Assembly (NCBI GenBank): GCA_934622035.1
Contig: CAKTVG010000005.1
Coordinates: 1-64,000 of the forward strand
Direction of reading: 5' to 3'
DNA: 64,000 nucleotides
From: an uncultured Oscillospiraceae bacterium
Lineage (GTDB): Bacteria > Bacillota > Clostridia > Oscillospirales > Oscillospiraceae
The notes under the pieces are model-generated. The model was given only the letters and a program-made list of their open reading frames with translations. It ran no database searches and was not told the origin of the DNA. Shown here in pieces: positions 1 through 8,513 of the stretch. Each line of letters begins with the position of its first letter. The stretch's first letter is position 1. A program made the position numbers and the translations under genes.

Positions 1-81
1 ATCGGCGACTTCAACCGCGTGTCGGCCTCCGACGTCGAAAAGCTCATGGGCGGCGACGGCTCCGGCAGAGTGCAGAGGTAA
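1..81 (+). CDS. C-terminal end of an unidentified gene (partial)
   Basis: An open frame enters from the left edge and stops with TAA at 79-81. It leaves 26 residues beginning IGDFNRVSASDVEKL and ending SGRVQR. A rho-independent terminator follows 26 bp later, which supports a real gene end. The fragment is too short to assign a family. Confidence 0.55.
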   Translation: MGDFNRVSASDVEKLMGGDGSGRVQR

Positions 82-107
82 AAAATCTATCATTCATAAG
101 TTAAAAA

Positions 108-138
108 CCTGGCCATTCAGCATGGCCAGGTCTTTTTA
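108..138. terminator. Bidirectional rho-independent terminator
   Basis: A perfect 9-bp stem (108-116 with 122-130, arms CCTGGCCAT/ATGGCCAGG) is followed by TCTTTTTATT. It sits between two convergent reading frames, the tail of the left-edge gene and the AraC remnant. A-rich sequence on the left (103-107) lets it act on the minus strand too. Confidence 0.85.
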
Positions 139-924
139 TTATATTTTCAAATCCTCGTCGATTTTGTGCAGGGAGTCCGTCGGTGATATGCCGATGGTTT
201 TCTTGAAAATGCGCGAGAAATAGTTATAGTCGCTGTAGCCGACCTCCTGCGCCGCCTGCGTCACAGACACACCGCCCTCAATCAGAGAAATCGCGCGGTA
301 GCAGCGCATGCGGTTGATATATTTCACCACGGTGCAGCGGTGTGCTTTTTAATCAGACTGGAGAGATAATTCTTGCTGACGCCCGCCTTTTCGGAGAGCA
401 GCTCCAAGGTGATTGCCTCGCTGAAATGATGCGCGATGTAATTCAGCACGCTGCGCGTATACTGCATGGAGTCGTCGTAGAGGTCGAAGGCGTGAGAGGA
501 AGGCGCGGTGCGGAAGTGATTCCGGAAGAGCAGCGTAAGAACCTCCAAAAACAGCCCCTTGATTTCCAGCTCATAGCCGAAGGGCTTTTTCTCATAAGCG
601 TCGAGTATTTGCAGAAGCACAGCGTTCAGCGCGTTGTCCTGCCGCACAAAGCAGTCGAAGTCCTGTCCGCGAATCATCAGCGCGTCGCGGAAGCGCGCCA
701 GGCGCATGTCGTTCTTCTCGCTCAGAAGCCAGGAGAGCTCCACCTGAAAAACGTAGTACTCCGTGTCCTCGAGAAAGGCGGTGGCGTGGTGCGGCTGGCA
801 CCAGTCGGCGAAAAACAGGTCGCCGGGGTAAACCCAGCCGGTCTTGTCCACGCAGGTCAGGCGAATGCCGCCGCGGCGAACGAGCTGAAATTCCAGCTGC
901 TCGTGCCAGTGCAGCGGCCAGTCT
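139..924 (-). pseudogene. AraC-family transcriptional regulator, 5'-truncated and frameshifted
   Basis: The sensor half shows the cupin-like AraC N-terminus (PLHWHEQLEF, then VYPGDLFFADWCQPHH). The C-terminal half has two AraC helix-turn-helix units: AITLELLSEKAGVSKNYLSSL, then VSVTQAAQEVGYSDYNYFSRIF. Two lesions are visible. The reading frame breaks between the two HTH units near 336-341, where one missing base turns the expected ...KKHT-x-TVVKYINRM... into a TGA stop. The first 20-30 codons are absent because at 925 the sequence switches to a copy of a surface-protein gene end in the opposite orientation. The frame runs open into that copy up to 1112, but those residues are antisense to a sorting signal and are not AraC sequence. 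It is probably a dead gene; a sequencing error could explain the frameshift but not the 5' replacement. Confidence 0.8.
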
Positions 925-1116
925 AAGGGCACCCTTACCGTCACCGGCGACACGAAGCTTGAAGTCTCCTTCAAGGAGATCAAGAAGCCGCTCGACCCGA
1001 GCAAGCCCTCCACCGGCGATACCTTCGATGCAGGCATGGTCGTCGTTCTGGCAATTTCCGCAGCTGCGGTTCTGGCTACCGGCGCATACCTCTTCCTGCG
1101 CAAGAAGCACAACTAA
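925..1116 (+). pseudogene. Orphan 3' end of a GH85-type surface protein gene (bacterial repeat end + sorting signal)
   Basis: These 192 bases match 5882-6073, the end of the intact GH85 gene, with three differences that are all synonymous third-position changes (CTT/CTC, TCC/TCT, GCT/GCC). The match begins abruptly at AAGGGCACC and ends exactly at the TAA stop; the 3' flanks are unrelated. It encodes the end of the last repeat domain, a PSTGD sorting motif, a hydrophobic segment and a KKHN tail. There is no start or upstream coding region, so it is a remnant. Synonymous-only divergence suggests it came from a once-functional paralogue rather than being a fresh copy. Confidence 0.85.
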
Positions 1117-1147
1117 TCTTCTCCCTTACTAATATCCCCTGGCACGA

Positions 1148-1175
1148 GGGACCGGCGAAAGCCGGTCCCTTTTTC
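1148..1175 (+). terminator. Rho-independent terminator of the lost surface-protein paralogue
   Basis: A 9-bp GC-rich stem (GGGACCGGC at 1148-1156, GCCGGTCCC at 1161-1169) with a GAAA loop is followed by TTTTTC. It lies 31 bp after the TAA of the orphan gene end. It differs from the terminator of the intact copy at 6081, so this end has its own 3' flank. Confidence 0.85.
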
Positions 1176-1288
1176 TACATGTGAGCTTGAATTTCGTACA
1201 CATGCACGATGGCGCGTAAAAGAATATCGTGACATAGTTTCTTTACAAATTCCGCGGGCGGCGAAATCTGCACAAAGTTGCCCCTAAT

Positions 1289-1316
1289 TTGACAGTCTGA
1301 GAAGAAAATATACAAT
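1289..1316 (+). promoter_or_regulatory. Possible extra sigma-A promoter upstream of the first GH85 gene
   Basis: TTGACA (1289-1294) and TACAAT (1311-1316) are separated by 16 bp. It lies about 190 bp before the start codon. The second GH85 gene has no equivalent, so the promoter at 1412 with its repeated sites is the better candidate. The rest of the 1117-1504 gap holds the terminator at 1148 and these control sites, and no gene. Confidence 0.4.
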
Positions 1317-1354
1317 GTGCACAAAATTTACACCCTATATTTTACATAGGAGGT

Positions 1355-1417
1355 TTCCTTTTGGGGAATCCATGTTCCTTTTTCAGACTATCTTTCTTGG
1401 AGAAATTTCGGTAAAAT
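1355..1417 (+). promoter_or_regulatory. Conserved activator-type promoter block of the first GH85 gene
   Basis: TTCCTTTT occurs twice (1355-1362 and 1375-1382), exactly 20 bp apart, with GGAA midway, giving TTCC-6N-GGAA-6N-TTCC. The -10 box TAAAAT (1412-1417) lies 37 bp after the second repeat and is followed by ATTTATG. The -35 position is poor, as at activator-dependent promoters. The block aligns without gaps to the one before the second GH85 gene (24998-25060), with the same spacing throughout and similarity reaching back to about 1317. Which regulator binds is unknown. Confidence 0.6.
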
Positions 1418-1504
1418 ATTTATGAATCTAAAAGGCATCCTTTCCGCGGTTGTTTTTGGTTCAAAAAACTATATCACTTTAAGTGAAGGGAGAAAGGAAA
1501 ACCA

Positions 1505-4500
1505 ATGAAACACAAGTTCATGGGTAAACGGCTTGGTTCCGGTTTCCTCGCGCTGGCGCTTGTGCTCGGTCTGCTTCTGGGCAGCATGGGCAGCGTCTTT
1601 GCGGGCGACACCTACCCCTACGTCGGCGAATCGGCGGAGGGCGAAAACCAGCCCACTCTGCACGGCTACCGTGTGGAAGATCTCATGCAGTGGTCTCCGG
1701 AGACGGACCCCTATGCTGAGATGCTCCGCGCACAGGTTCCGCTGCAGAACCGCAATGCAGCTTTTGCTGCAACGCAGGCCAACCCCGGCCTGACCCCCGA
1801 GGCGCAGTACCTGACGCTGACGGGAGACTACGGCAACAGCTTCTTCAACGCTGACGCTTACACCAACGAGTTCAGCACGCATGTGTTCAACTTCTGGCAG
1901 TATGTTGATCAGTACGCCTCCTGGCATGGCATGCCCTCCGTCGGCACGCCAGAAGAGCTGAATGATGTCGAAGACGAGCGCAACGCGACCGACGGCAACG
2001 CCTGGAAGCGCCGCAACTTCGAATTCGGCCTCGTGAATCTGCCGAACCCGGCCTACACCAATGCCGCACATAAGAACGGCGTTCTGTCCCTCGGCTGCAT
2101 GTTCCAGCCGCGTGCATACCAGAATTTCGAGGTTATGCTTTACAAGGATGAGAACGGCCGCTATCCCGTGGCGGACAAGCTCACCGAGATGGCCAAGTAC
2201 TATGGCTTCGACGGTTACTTCTTCAACATGGAAGGCCGCTCCTACGGCGAAAACTCCCGCAACATGCTCAAGGAGTTCCTTGCGCAGATGCGTGCGGACG
2301 GCATGTACATTCAGTGGTACAACGCCGGCGGCTTCAGCACCAACATGCTGACCTCCGCAACGGAGAACAACTACGAGAACGCGACGCTGTACGCCAACTC
2401 CATCTTCCAGGAGTACGGCACGGCCGTTGCGGGCGATGAGAAGACCGTTCCCTATGGTCTGGACAAGTACAAGGTCGCCTACAATGGCTTTGAGGCCGGT
2501 CGCGACCGCTGGCGCAACCGCTTCACCCGCCTGCTTGATGAAAATGGCGTCATGAACGCCTCCATCGCCTCCCTCGGCACCGACTTTGTGCAGACCGGTC
2601 TGGAAAAGACAATTCGCAAGGATGAAGCAACCGGCTACAACCTCTTCTCCCGCGAGCTGGACGAGTACCAGTGGATGGCTTTCCAGCGCGAGCGTCTGTG
2701 GTGGACGGGCAACACCAATGCCAGAACCACGAACGTTAACGCCGGTCTGACCGATACCGCCAGCGACATTGACGCACGCGACTTCACCGGCATCGCGGAC
2801 TACATTGCCGAGCGTTCCGTCATCCGCGGCAGCACCTTCTACACCAACTTCAACACCGGCCACGGCCTGGAGTACAAGCTGAACGGCGAGCTGTCCAGCT
2901 CCTCCGAGTGGTCCAACATCAATCTGCAGGATATCCTGCCGACCTGGCAGTGGTGGTTCGACGTTGCCTCCGAGGGCGACGAGGTTCCCGCTTCTCTGGC
3001 TGCCGAGTTTGACTACGGCACCAAGTACCGCAAGGTTTACTACAGCGGCGAGGAAGGCCAGTTCGGCTTCGATCTGGTCGGCGCTTACAACGGCGGCTCC
3101 TCTCTGGCGGTCTACGGCGCAATCAACGCCGAGAACTTCATGCATCTTTATAAGTCCGCGCTCGACGTGAGCAAGGACTCCAAGATGGCCATCACCTTCA
3201 AGAAGACCTCCGACGATGCTTCCACGATGAAGCTCGGCCTGATCTTCGCGGACAACACCGACGAGGTTGTCAAGCTCGACATCGCCGACTCCGCAAAGAA
3301 GAGCGAAAACTGGGTCACCTCCGTTGTCGATCTCTCCGCTTATGCGGGCAAGGAAATCGCAGCCTTCGGTCTGGTCTTCGACGGCAATACCGAAAACTAT
3401 CAGATGAACATCGGCCAGATGCGCTTCACCTCCGGTGAGGATATCGTTCCCGAGGCTCCGACCGGCTTCCAGATTGAGAAGGCCTTTGAAGACGGCGAAA
3501 TGACCGTGTCCTGGGATATGAAGTCCTACGACGAGGTCAAGCAGTACAACATCTACGCGCTCGTCGGCAACGAGGAAATGTTCCTCGGCGGCATCTATGA
3601 CGAGAACTACTACATCAAGAACGTCAGCGAAGCCATTGCTGAGGCCGCTGCTGACTACATCGAGTCTGTGACCGTCTCCCCGAAGGAGACCGACGCAGTT
3701 GCAGGCGACAAGGTCGACCTCGACGCGATTGTCAAGGGCTATCAGGAAGCCAAGGGTCAGGTCACCCTCGTTCTGAAGGCTGTCTCCGAAGACGGTTCCG
3801 AGAGCGAAGGCGCCATGGTCACCTACAACTACGACGATGCGATCAAGAACGTCGAGGTTGACAACTCCACCGACGGCCAGCTGGTTCTGACGTGGGAAGG
3901 CGGCGCCGCTGACGTCACCGTCACCACCGACTATGAAAAGGAAGCTCGCACCTGGACCGCTTCCGGCACGAACGGCTGCACCGTGACCGTCCCGACCGGC
4001 GCGGATGCCGACGGCGCTTACGTCACCATTCAGGTCACGCAGAACGGCCAGTCCACCACCGTGGACACCCGCCTGCCGGACAAGTACTGTGCGCCCTATG
4101 ACGGCAGAGTTTATGGCTCCGATGGCCGCCTGACCCAGCCGATGGCTGCTGACTGGCACATCATCCGCTATCAGGTTGCTACGAACGGCGAACGCGCCGA
4201 GACTGTCGAGGTCACCCGCGGCGTCGGCCAGGGCGTAACGAACGACCACGCGGTCTTCACTCCGATCCCCAGCACGGCGGACGGCGTCTATGTCTGGCTC
4301 GAAGACTACAACGGCAACGTTTCCGAGGAAGTCTACGTCCCGAACCGCCTGACCGTTACCGTCAGCTTTGACGATACCGCCGTTCAGGCCGGCACGACCG
4401 CGCAGTTCACTGCGCTGGTCAAGAACTATGAGAAGGATGACTCCGTGGTTTGGAGCGTTTCCGGCAACAAGTCCGCCGACACCAAGATCGACGAAAACGG

Positions 4501-6073
4501 CCTTTTGACCATCGCCGAGGAGGAAAACGCCAACACCATTACCGTTACTGCGACCTCCGTGGAGGATACTTCAGCCTCCGGCTCCATCCGTGCGAACGTG
4601 GTTCCTGCTTATGCACTGAAGGCCGATGCATCGAGTGCTTATAAGGGCGAGAGCATCAACATTGCCGTCTACTACAAGGGTACGAAGCTCCCGACCGAGG
4701 ACTATGAGTGGTCCGTTGCTCCGATCTATGGCAGCATGGCCGAAGGCACCAAGATCGAAAACGGTGTTTTGACGGTTGCTCCGAATGAGACGGCAAACAG
4801 ACTTACTGTGAAGGCAACGAAGGACGGCACTGAGTACAGCATGACCATCACTGTCATGAACCTGTATGGCTTGGAGAAGAATGCTGATTCCATCTATGCA
4901 GGTGATACGGTGACCTTCTCGATCAAGAATCAGAAAACGGGCGAGACGCAGGATTCCAAGAATTATAGTTGGTCTGTCAGCAGCGCCTATGCTTACTACG
5001 GCGATATCAGCTCTGCGGATACAAAGGTAGTGGACGGCGTTCTGACCATCGGCGAGGACGAGACCTGCACCTACATCAAGGTCACTGCAACAGGAGCAGA
5101 CGGCGCTGAATTCTATACGACTCTCAGTGTAAAGCCGCTGTATGTACTTTCTCCGAGCAATCCTACGGTTGCTCCCGGCGAGACGCAGCAGTTTGCAATC
5201 AAGAACGTCAAGACGGATGAGGCTAAGCCCGCCACTGATTACACCTGGGCAGTTACCAGCCCCTATGCACAGTGGTACGGCGAGCTTGCCGAGGGCACGA
5301 AGATCGACGAAAACGGTCTGCTGACTCTGGATGCAAACGAGACTTGCAGCTACATTCAGGTTACTGCGACCGACAAAACTACGGGCGGTCAGTTCTCGAC
5401 GAATGTGCGGCTGGGCCAGAAGACGCAGAGCGTCGAAGAGCCTGCTTCCGAGGTCGAGACCGAGGCTCCTGAGACGGTCGAAGTGGTCGAAACTCCGATC
5501 GAAGAGGTTCTGCCGACGCCCGCACCCGACGGCGAGGATCCCGTCCAGAAGGTCATCTGGACGGTCGAGGGCGCGAAGTCCGAGGCCACCACGATCGACG
5601 AGGACGGCGTTCTGACCATCGGCATCGATGAGCCGGACGGCCAGCTGCTTGTTACCGCCACCTCCGCTCTGGACGAGACGAAGTTCGACACCGCCGTCGT
5701 TAACGTCAAGGCAAGAGCGAAGTATACCGTGACCGTCGTCTGCGGCGAGCACGGCAAGGTCGAGCCGGGCACCGGCGAGTACTATGAGGGCACCGAGGTT
5801 GAATACACCTTCACGCCCGACGAAGGCTATGAGCTGGACAAGGTGCTCGTGAACGGTCAGGAAGTCACCGTGAAGGACAACAAGGGCACCCTCACCGTCA
5901 CCGGCGACACGAAGCTTGAAGTCTCCTTCAAGGAGATCAAGAAGCCGCTCGACCCGAGCAAGCCCTCCACCGGCGATACCTTCGATGCAGGCATGGTCGT
6001 CGTTCTGGCAATTTCTGCAGCTGCGGTTCTGGCCACCGGCGCATACCTCTTCCTGCGCAAGAAGCACAACTAA
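1505..6073 (+). CDS. Wall-anchored GH85 endo-beta-N-acetylglucosaminidase (1522 aa)
   Basis: Expected to cut between the two core GlcNAc residues of N-linked glycans at the cell surface. A signal peptide (about 1-33) precedes a GH85 TIM barrel with the family motif YYGFDGYFFNME; N241 and E243 match the GH85 catalytic Asn/Glu pair. A beta-sandwich (about 500-645) and an FN3-like domain (about 648-735) follow. From about 945 come tandem Ig-like repeats, an acidic Pro/Glu/Val linker (about 1315-1350), a half Ig repeat and a KYTVTV-type bacterial repeat. The end is a sortase signal: PSTGD, a hydrophobic span and a KKHN tail. The ATG follows GGGAGAAAGG. Codons in the Ig array (about 4590-5410) are less GC-rich than around it. 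Substrate specificity cannot be read. Confidence in GH85 is good, from motif and architecture. Confidence 0.85.
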   Translation: MKHKFMGKRLGSGFLALALVLGLLLGSMGSVFAGDTYPYVGESAEGENQPTLHGYRVEDLMQWSPETDPYAEMLRAQVPLQNRNAAFAATQANPGLTPEAQYLTLTGDYGNSFFNADAYTNEFSTHVFNFWQYVDQYASWHGMPSVGTPEELNDVEDERNATDGNAWKRRNFEFGLVNLPNPAYTNAAHKNGVLSLGCMFQPRAYQNFEVMLYKDENGRYPVADKLTEMAKYYGFDGYFFNMEGRSYGENSRNMLKEFLAQMRADGMYIQWYNAGGFSTNMLTSATENNYENATLYANSIFQEYGTAVAGDEKTVPYGLDKYKVAYNGFEAGRDRWRNRFTRLLDENGVMNASIASLGTDFVQTGLEKTIRKDEATGYNLFSRELDEYQWMAFQRERLWWTGNTNARTTNVNAGLTDTASDIDARDFTGIADYIAERSVIRGSTFYTNFNTGHGLEYKLNGELSSSSEWSNINLQDILPTWQWWFDVASEGDEVPASLAAEFDYGTKYRKVYYSGEEGQFGFDLVGAYNGGSSLAVYGAINAENFMHLYKSALDVSKDSKMAITFKKTSDDASTMKLGLIFADNTDEVVKLDIADSAKKSENWVTSVVDLSAYAGKEIAAFGLVFDGNTENYQMNIGQMRFTSGEDIVPEAPTGFQIEKAFEDGEMTVSWDMKSYDEVKQYNIYALVGNEEMFLGGIYDENYYIKNVSEAIAEAAADYIESVTVSPKETDAVAGDKVDLDAIVKGYQEAKGQVTLVLKAVSEDGSESEGAMVTYNYDDAIKNVEVDNSTDGQLVLTWEGGAADVTVTTDYEKEARTWTASGTNGCTVTVPTGADADGAYVTIQVTQNGQSTTVDTRLPDKYCAPYDGRVYGSDGRLTQPMAADWHIIRYQVATNGERAETVEVTRGVGQGVTNDHAVFTPIPSTADGVYVWLEDYNGNVSEEVYVPNRLTVTVSFDDTAVQAGTTAQFTALVKNYEKDDSVVWSVSGNKSADTKIDENGLLTIAEEENANTITVTATSVEDTSASGSIRANVVPAYALKADASSAYKGESINIAVYYKGTKLPTEDYEWSVAPIYGSMAEGTKIENGVLTVAPNETANRLTVKATKDGTEYSMTITVMNLYGLEKNADSIYAGDTVTFSIKNQKTGETQDSKNYSWSVSSAYAYYGDISSADTKVVDGVLTIGEDETCTYIKVTATGADGAEFYTTLSVKPLYVLSPSNPTVAPGETQQFAIKNVKTDEAKPATDYTWAVTSPYAQWYGELAEGTKIDENGLLTLDANETCSYIQVTATDKTTGGQFSTNVRLGQKTQSVEEPASEVETEAPETVEVVETPIEEVLPTPAPDGEDPVQKVIWTVEGAKSEATTIDEDGVLTIGIDEPDGQLLVTATSALDETKFDTAVVNVKARAKYTVTVVCGEHGKVEPGTGEYYEGTEVEYTFTPDEGYELDKVLVNGQEVTVKDNKGTLTVTGDTKLEVSFKEIKKPLDPSKPSTGDTFDAGMVVVLAISAAAVLATGAYLFLRKKHN

Positions 6074-6080
6074 AAAGCAA

Positions 6081-6117
6081 GGCCCGTGTGAGAAAACCTC
6101 ACACGGGCCGATTTTTT
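6081..6117. terminator. Bidirectional rho-independent terminator
   Basis: A 12-bp stem (GGCCCGTGTGAG at 6081-6092 with 6098-6109) is followed by GATTTTTTC. It lies between the convergent GH85 and amylase genes and can serve both. Confidence 0.9.
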
Positions 6118-6120
6118 CTA

Positions 6121-7386
6121 TTATAGGAAAATCATTGCCTCTGTTCCGACGGCAATTTCGCCGCCGGTGAATACCCTGCCGGAAAGCGCGTCGCGGTATT
6201 CGCCCGCGGGTAGGGTGACGGTTCCGGGCTTGCCCGCCAGCGGGAAAACGCCGGTGGCCCGGACGCCGGGCGCGGTGTAGCAGGCGGTAAGAATGCCCTG
6301 CGCGTCGTCCATGTCCATGTGGAAAACGGCATCTGCGGGCAGACGGTGCTTGATCTTAGCCAGCTTGGCAAGATAGGCGCTGATGTCCTCGCCGCCGTGC
6401 CAGTCGATGGGCTCCTTTTCAAACAGCGAGGGCGTGTGCGTCTCGCAGACCTCCTGCCCGGCGTAGAGCAGCGTCGTGCCCTTCATGAAATAGGACAGCG
6501 CCGTCCAGGCCAGCAGCTGCGCCCGCTCGGGGAAGCGTGCCGCCGCGCGCCGCTGGTCGTGATTTTCCAGGCAGCGCAGCTTGTTGTATTCCGTGCGGAA
6601 GCTCAGCTCCTGCAAATTCTGCGCGGCAAAGAAGCGGCTCAGCGGCTGGCGGCCCTCGGTGCAGTCCTCATAGAGCGGCCAGAGGTCGTAGGGGTAGAGA
6701 ATGTCGAAGGCGTCGAAAAGCTCCGTGTCCGTCGCGGCATAGAAGCCCTGCTCGCGGAAAGCGCGGATGTGCGCCAGATGGACGCTCTCGCCCAGCCAGA
6801 TCGCGTCCGGCCGCACCTTCGCCACGGCGCGCCGCGCCTCCATCCAGAACGCCACCGGTACGGTGCTTGCGACGTCGCAGCGGAAGCCGTCGACGTACTG
6901 CGCCCAGTAGCAGAGCGACGCGATCTGATAGTCCCAGAGCGCGCGATTGTCGTAGTCCAGATCGACGACGTCCGTCCAGTCGCCGACCTTGTTGCCGCGG
7001 CTGCCGTCCGGCTTGCGGTAGAAGAATTCCGGATGCTCATGGACGAGCGTGGAATCTGGCGAGGTGTGGTTATAGACCACGTCGATGATGCATTTCATGC
7101 CGCGGCTGTGGATTTCCTCGACCAGATGGAGAAAATCCTCCAGCGTGCCGTATTCCGGATTGACGGTACGGTAATCGCGGTTGGCATAGGGGCAGCCGAG
7201 GCTGCCTTTTTTATTCAGGACGCCGATGGGGTGGATGGGCATGAACCAGACGACGTCCACACCCAGTGCGCGGATGCGGTCCAGGTCCGGCTCCACCGCG
7301 CGGAAGGTGCCCTCCGGCGTGTGGCTGCGGACGTAAAGTTCATAGATCACGCTGCGCCGCAGAGAAGTGTTGGTATCGATTGCCAT
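6121..7386 (-). CDS. GH13 alpha-amylase-family glycosidase, cytoplasmic (421 aa)
   Basis: Hydrolyses or rearranges alpha-glucans or maltodextrins. The GH13 conserved regions are all present: DVVYNH (102-107), DGFRCD with nucleophile D171, IWLGE with acid/base E200, and LENHD with the third acidic residue D277. A small C-terminal beta domain ends the protein. No signal peptide is visible, so it acts on imported oligosaccharides or stored glycogen. The start is fixed by AGGAGGTT eight bases before the ATG and a consensus promoter at 7419-7447. It stands alone, with no transporter nearby. The exact specificity (amylase, neopullulanase, oligo-1,6-glucosidase) is open. Confidence 0.85.
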   Translation of the reverse strand: MAIDTNTSLRRSVIYELYVRSHTPEGTFRAVEPDLDRIRALGVDVVWFMPIHPIGVLNKKGSLGCPYANRDYRTVNPEYGTLEDFLHLVEEIHSRGMKCIIDVVYNHTSPDSTLVHEHPEFFYRKPDGSRGNKVGDWTDVVDLDYDNRALWDYQIASLCYWAQYVDGFRCDVASTVPVAFWMEARRAVAKVRPDAIWLGESVHLAHIRAFREQGFYAATDTELFDAFDILYPYDLWPLYEDCTEGRQPLSRFFAAQNLQELSFRTEYNKLRCLENHDQRRAAARFPERAQLLAWTALSYFMKGTTLLYAGQEVCETHTPSLFEKEPIDWHGGEDISAYLAKLAKIKHRLPADAVFHMDMDDAQGILTACYTAPGVRATGVFPLAGKPGTVTLPAGEYRDALSGRVFTGGEIAVGTEAMIFL

Positions 7387-7418
7387 CAGAATAACCTCCT
7401 GTTTGTGGGTTTGAATTG

Positions 7419-7447
7419 ATTATACGCGATGTTTTCTGAAGTTTCAA
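7419..7447 (-). promoter_or_regulatory. Sigma-A promoter of the amylase gene
   Basis: On the minus strand, TTGAAA (7442-7447), 17 bp, then TATAAT (7419-7424). It is divergent from the HD-protein promoter, with 27 bp between the two -35 boxes. Confidence 0.8.
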
Positions 7448-7474
7448 CCGGTTTTCGCACTTTTTTCTTCGGCA

Positions 7475-7503
7475 TTGATTTGCGCGCGGGAAGATGGTAT
7501 ACT
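7475..7503 (+). promoter_or_regulatory. Sigma-A promoter of the HD-domain gene
   Basis: TTGATT (7475-7480), a 17-bp spacer, then TATACT (7498-7503). Transcription would start near 7510, just before the GGGAGG ribosome site, so the leader is under 20 nt. Confidence 0.7.
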
Positions 7504-7525
7504 GAAGGAAAAGGGAGGAATCGCA

Positions 7526-8503
7526 ATGCGTTACACGGATGCCGCGCCTGCGTGGCTGGAGGAATTCTGTGCCGTGGAGGAAATGCGGCGCTTGAAGAAC
7601 GTGGGCATGAACTGCGGCTGCGAATACACGAATTTCCCGCGCTTTCGCGGGCTGCCGCCCTACTCTCGCTATCGCCACAGCCGCGGTACGGCGGAGATCG
7701 TCTGGCATTTTACCGGCAGCATGGAGCAGACGCTCGCGGCGCTGTTTCACGACATTTCCACGCCGGTTTTTGCCCATACCATCGATTTTCTGCACGGAGA
7801 CTACCTGCATCAGGAGTACACAGAAGGGGAGACGGAACGGATCATCCGCCGCTCGAGGGGGATTTTGCGCCTTTTGGAAAAATACGGCGTTGCACCGGAG
7901 ACTGTGACGGATTATCACCGCTATCCCGTGGCCGACAACGATGCCCCGCGTCTGTCCGCCGACCGGCTGGAGTACACACTGGGGAATTTGCAATGCTACA
8001 GAATCCGCACCAGCGAAGAAGCGCAGCGCTATTATGACGCGATTTGCGTGGAGCAGACGCCGGAGGGTGCGCCTGAGCTGGCCTTTTTGGACGTGAAAAC
8101 GGCGCTGGCCTTTGCGCAGGATGCACTGCAAATGTCCCGCATTTACGTCGCGGACGAGGATCGCTACGCTATGCAGCGCCTTTCGGAGGTCATTGCCTGC
8201 GCGCAGGAAAAGCGGGTGCTGGACATGACGCTGCTCTATACCACGGAGCCGGAGGTCATTGCCCGTTTGGAAAGCGACGCGGAAACCGCGGCGCTCTGGA
8301 AGCGCTATTGCGCGCTGCACGAGATGCTTTCCGACCCGGCGCAGGCGCCGGAGAGGGACCGCCGCGTCATTCCGGCCAAAAAGCGCTGCATCGACCCCTA
8401 CGTTTCCGGGCAGGGAAGGCTCTCTGCAATCTGTCCGGACTTCCGTGCGCAATTGCAGGAATTCCGGAACACGCCGCAGACGCAATGGCTCTGCGCGAGA
8501 TAG
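7526..8503 (+). CDS. HD-domain protein, probable phosphohydrolase (325 aa)
   Basis: The N-terminal half carries an HD-type metal-binding pattern: YRHSRGTAEIVWHF, then LAALFHDISTPVFAHTIDF, including the HD doublet. Such domains hydrolyse nucleotides or other phosphoesters. The C-terminal half (about 170-325) is not recognised. ATG at 7526 is preferred over the in-frame TTG at 7475 because GGGAGG sits eight bases before it and the TTG lies inside the promoter. The macro-domain gene follows after 10 bp, so the two are likely cotranscribed. The substrate is unknown. Confidence 0.65.
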   Translation: MRYTDAAPAWLEEFCAVEEMRRLKNVGMNCGCEYTNFPRFRGLPPYSRYRHSRGTAEIVWHFTGSMEQTLAALFHDISTPVFAHTIDFLHGDYLHQEYTEGETERIIRRSRGILRLLEKYGVAPETVTDYHRYPVADNDAPRLSADRLEYTLGNLQCYRIRTSEEAQRYYDAICVEQTPEGAPELAFLDVKTALAFAQDALQMSRIYVADEDRYAMQRLSEVIACAQEKRVLDMTLLYTTEPEVIARLESDAETAALWKRYCALHEMLSDPAQAPERDRRVIPAKKRCIDPYVSGQGRLSAICPDFRAQLQEFRNTPQTQWLCAR

Positions 8504-8513
8504 GAGGATGACT

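Noticed and set aside
324..926. Plus-strand open frames across the AraC remnant (for example 342-926)
   Set aside because: No ribosome site or family signal; they are the reverse of the regulator.
925..1112. N-terminal extension of the AraC frame
   Set aside because: These residues are the antisense translation of a duplicated sorting signal and have no similarity to AraC proteins; the open frame is accidental.
925..1116. Assembly artefact as the only explanation of the duplicated gene end
   Set aside because: Three synonymous differences and a different terminator beyond the stop argue for a true separate copy. It cannot be excluded without reads, so it is kept as a test in the findings.
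1469..4249. 926-aa open frame on the minus strand across the first GH85 gene
   Set aside because: It is the antisense of a strongly supported gene with GC-biased codons, has no ribosome site and no recognisable domain. The same holds for minus-strand frames at 4571-6067, 25464-27449 and 28041-31091, and for 53941-55686 and 56532-58370.
7387..7525. Riboswitch between the amylase and HD genes
   Set aside because: The gap is filled by two divergent sigma-A promoters with short leaders; no structured leader fits.
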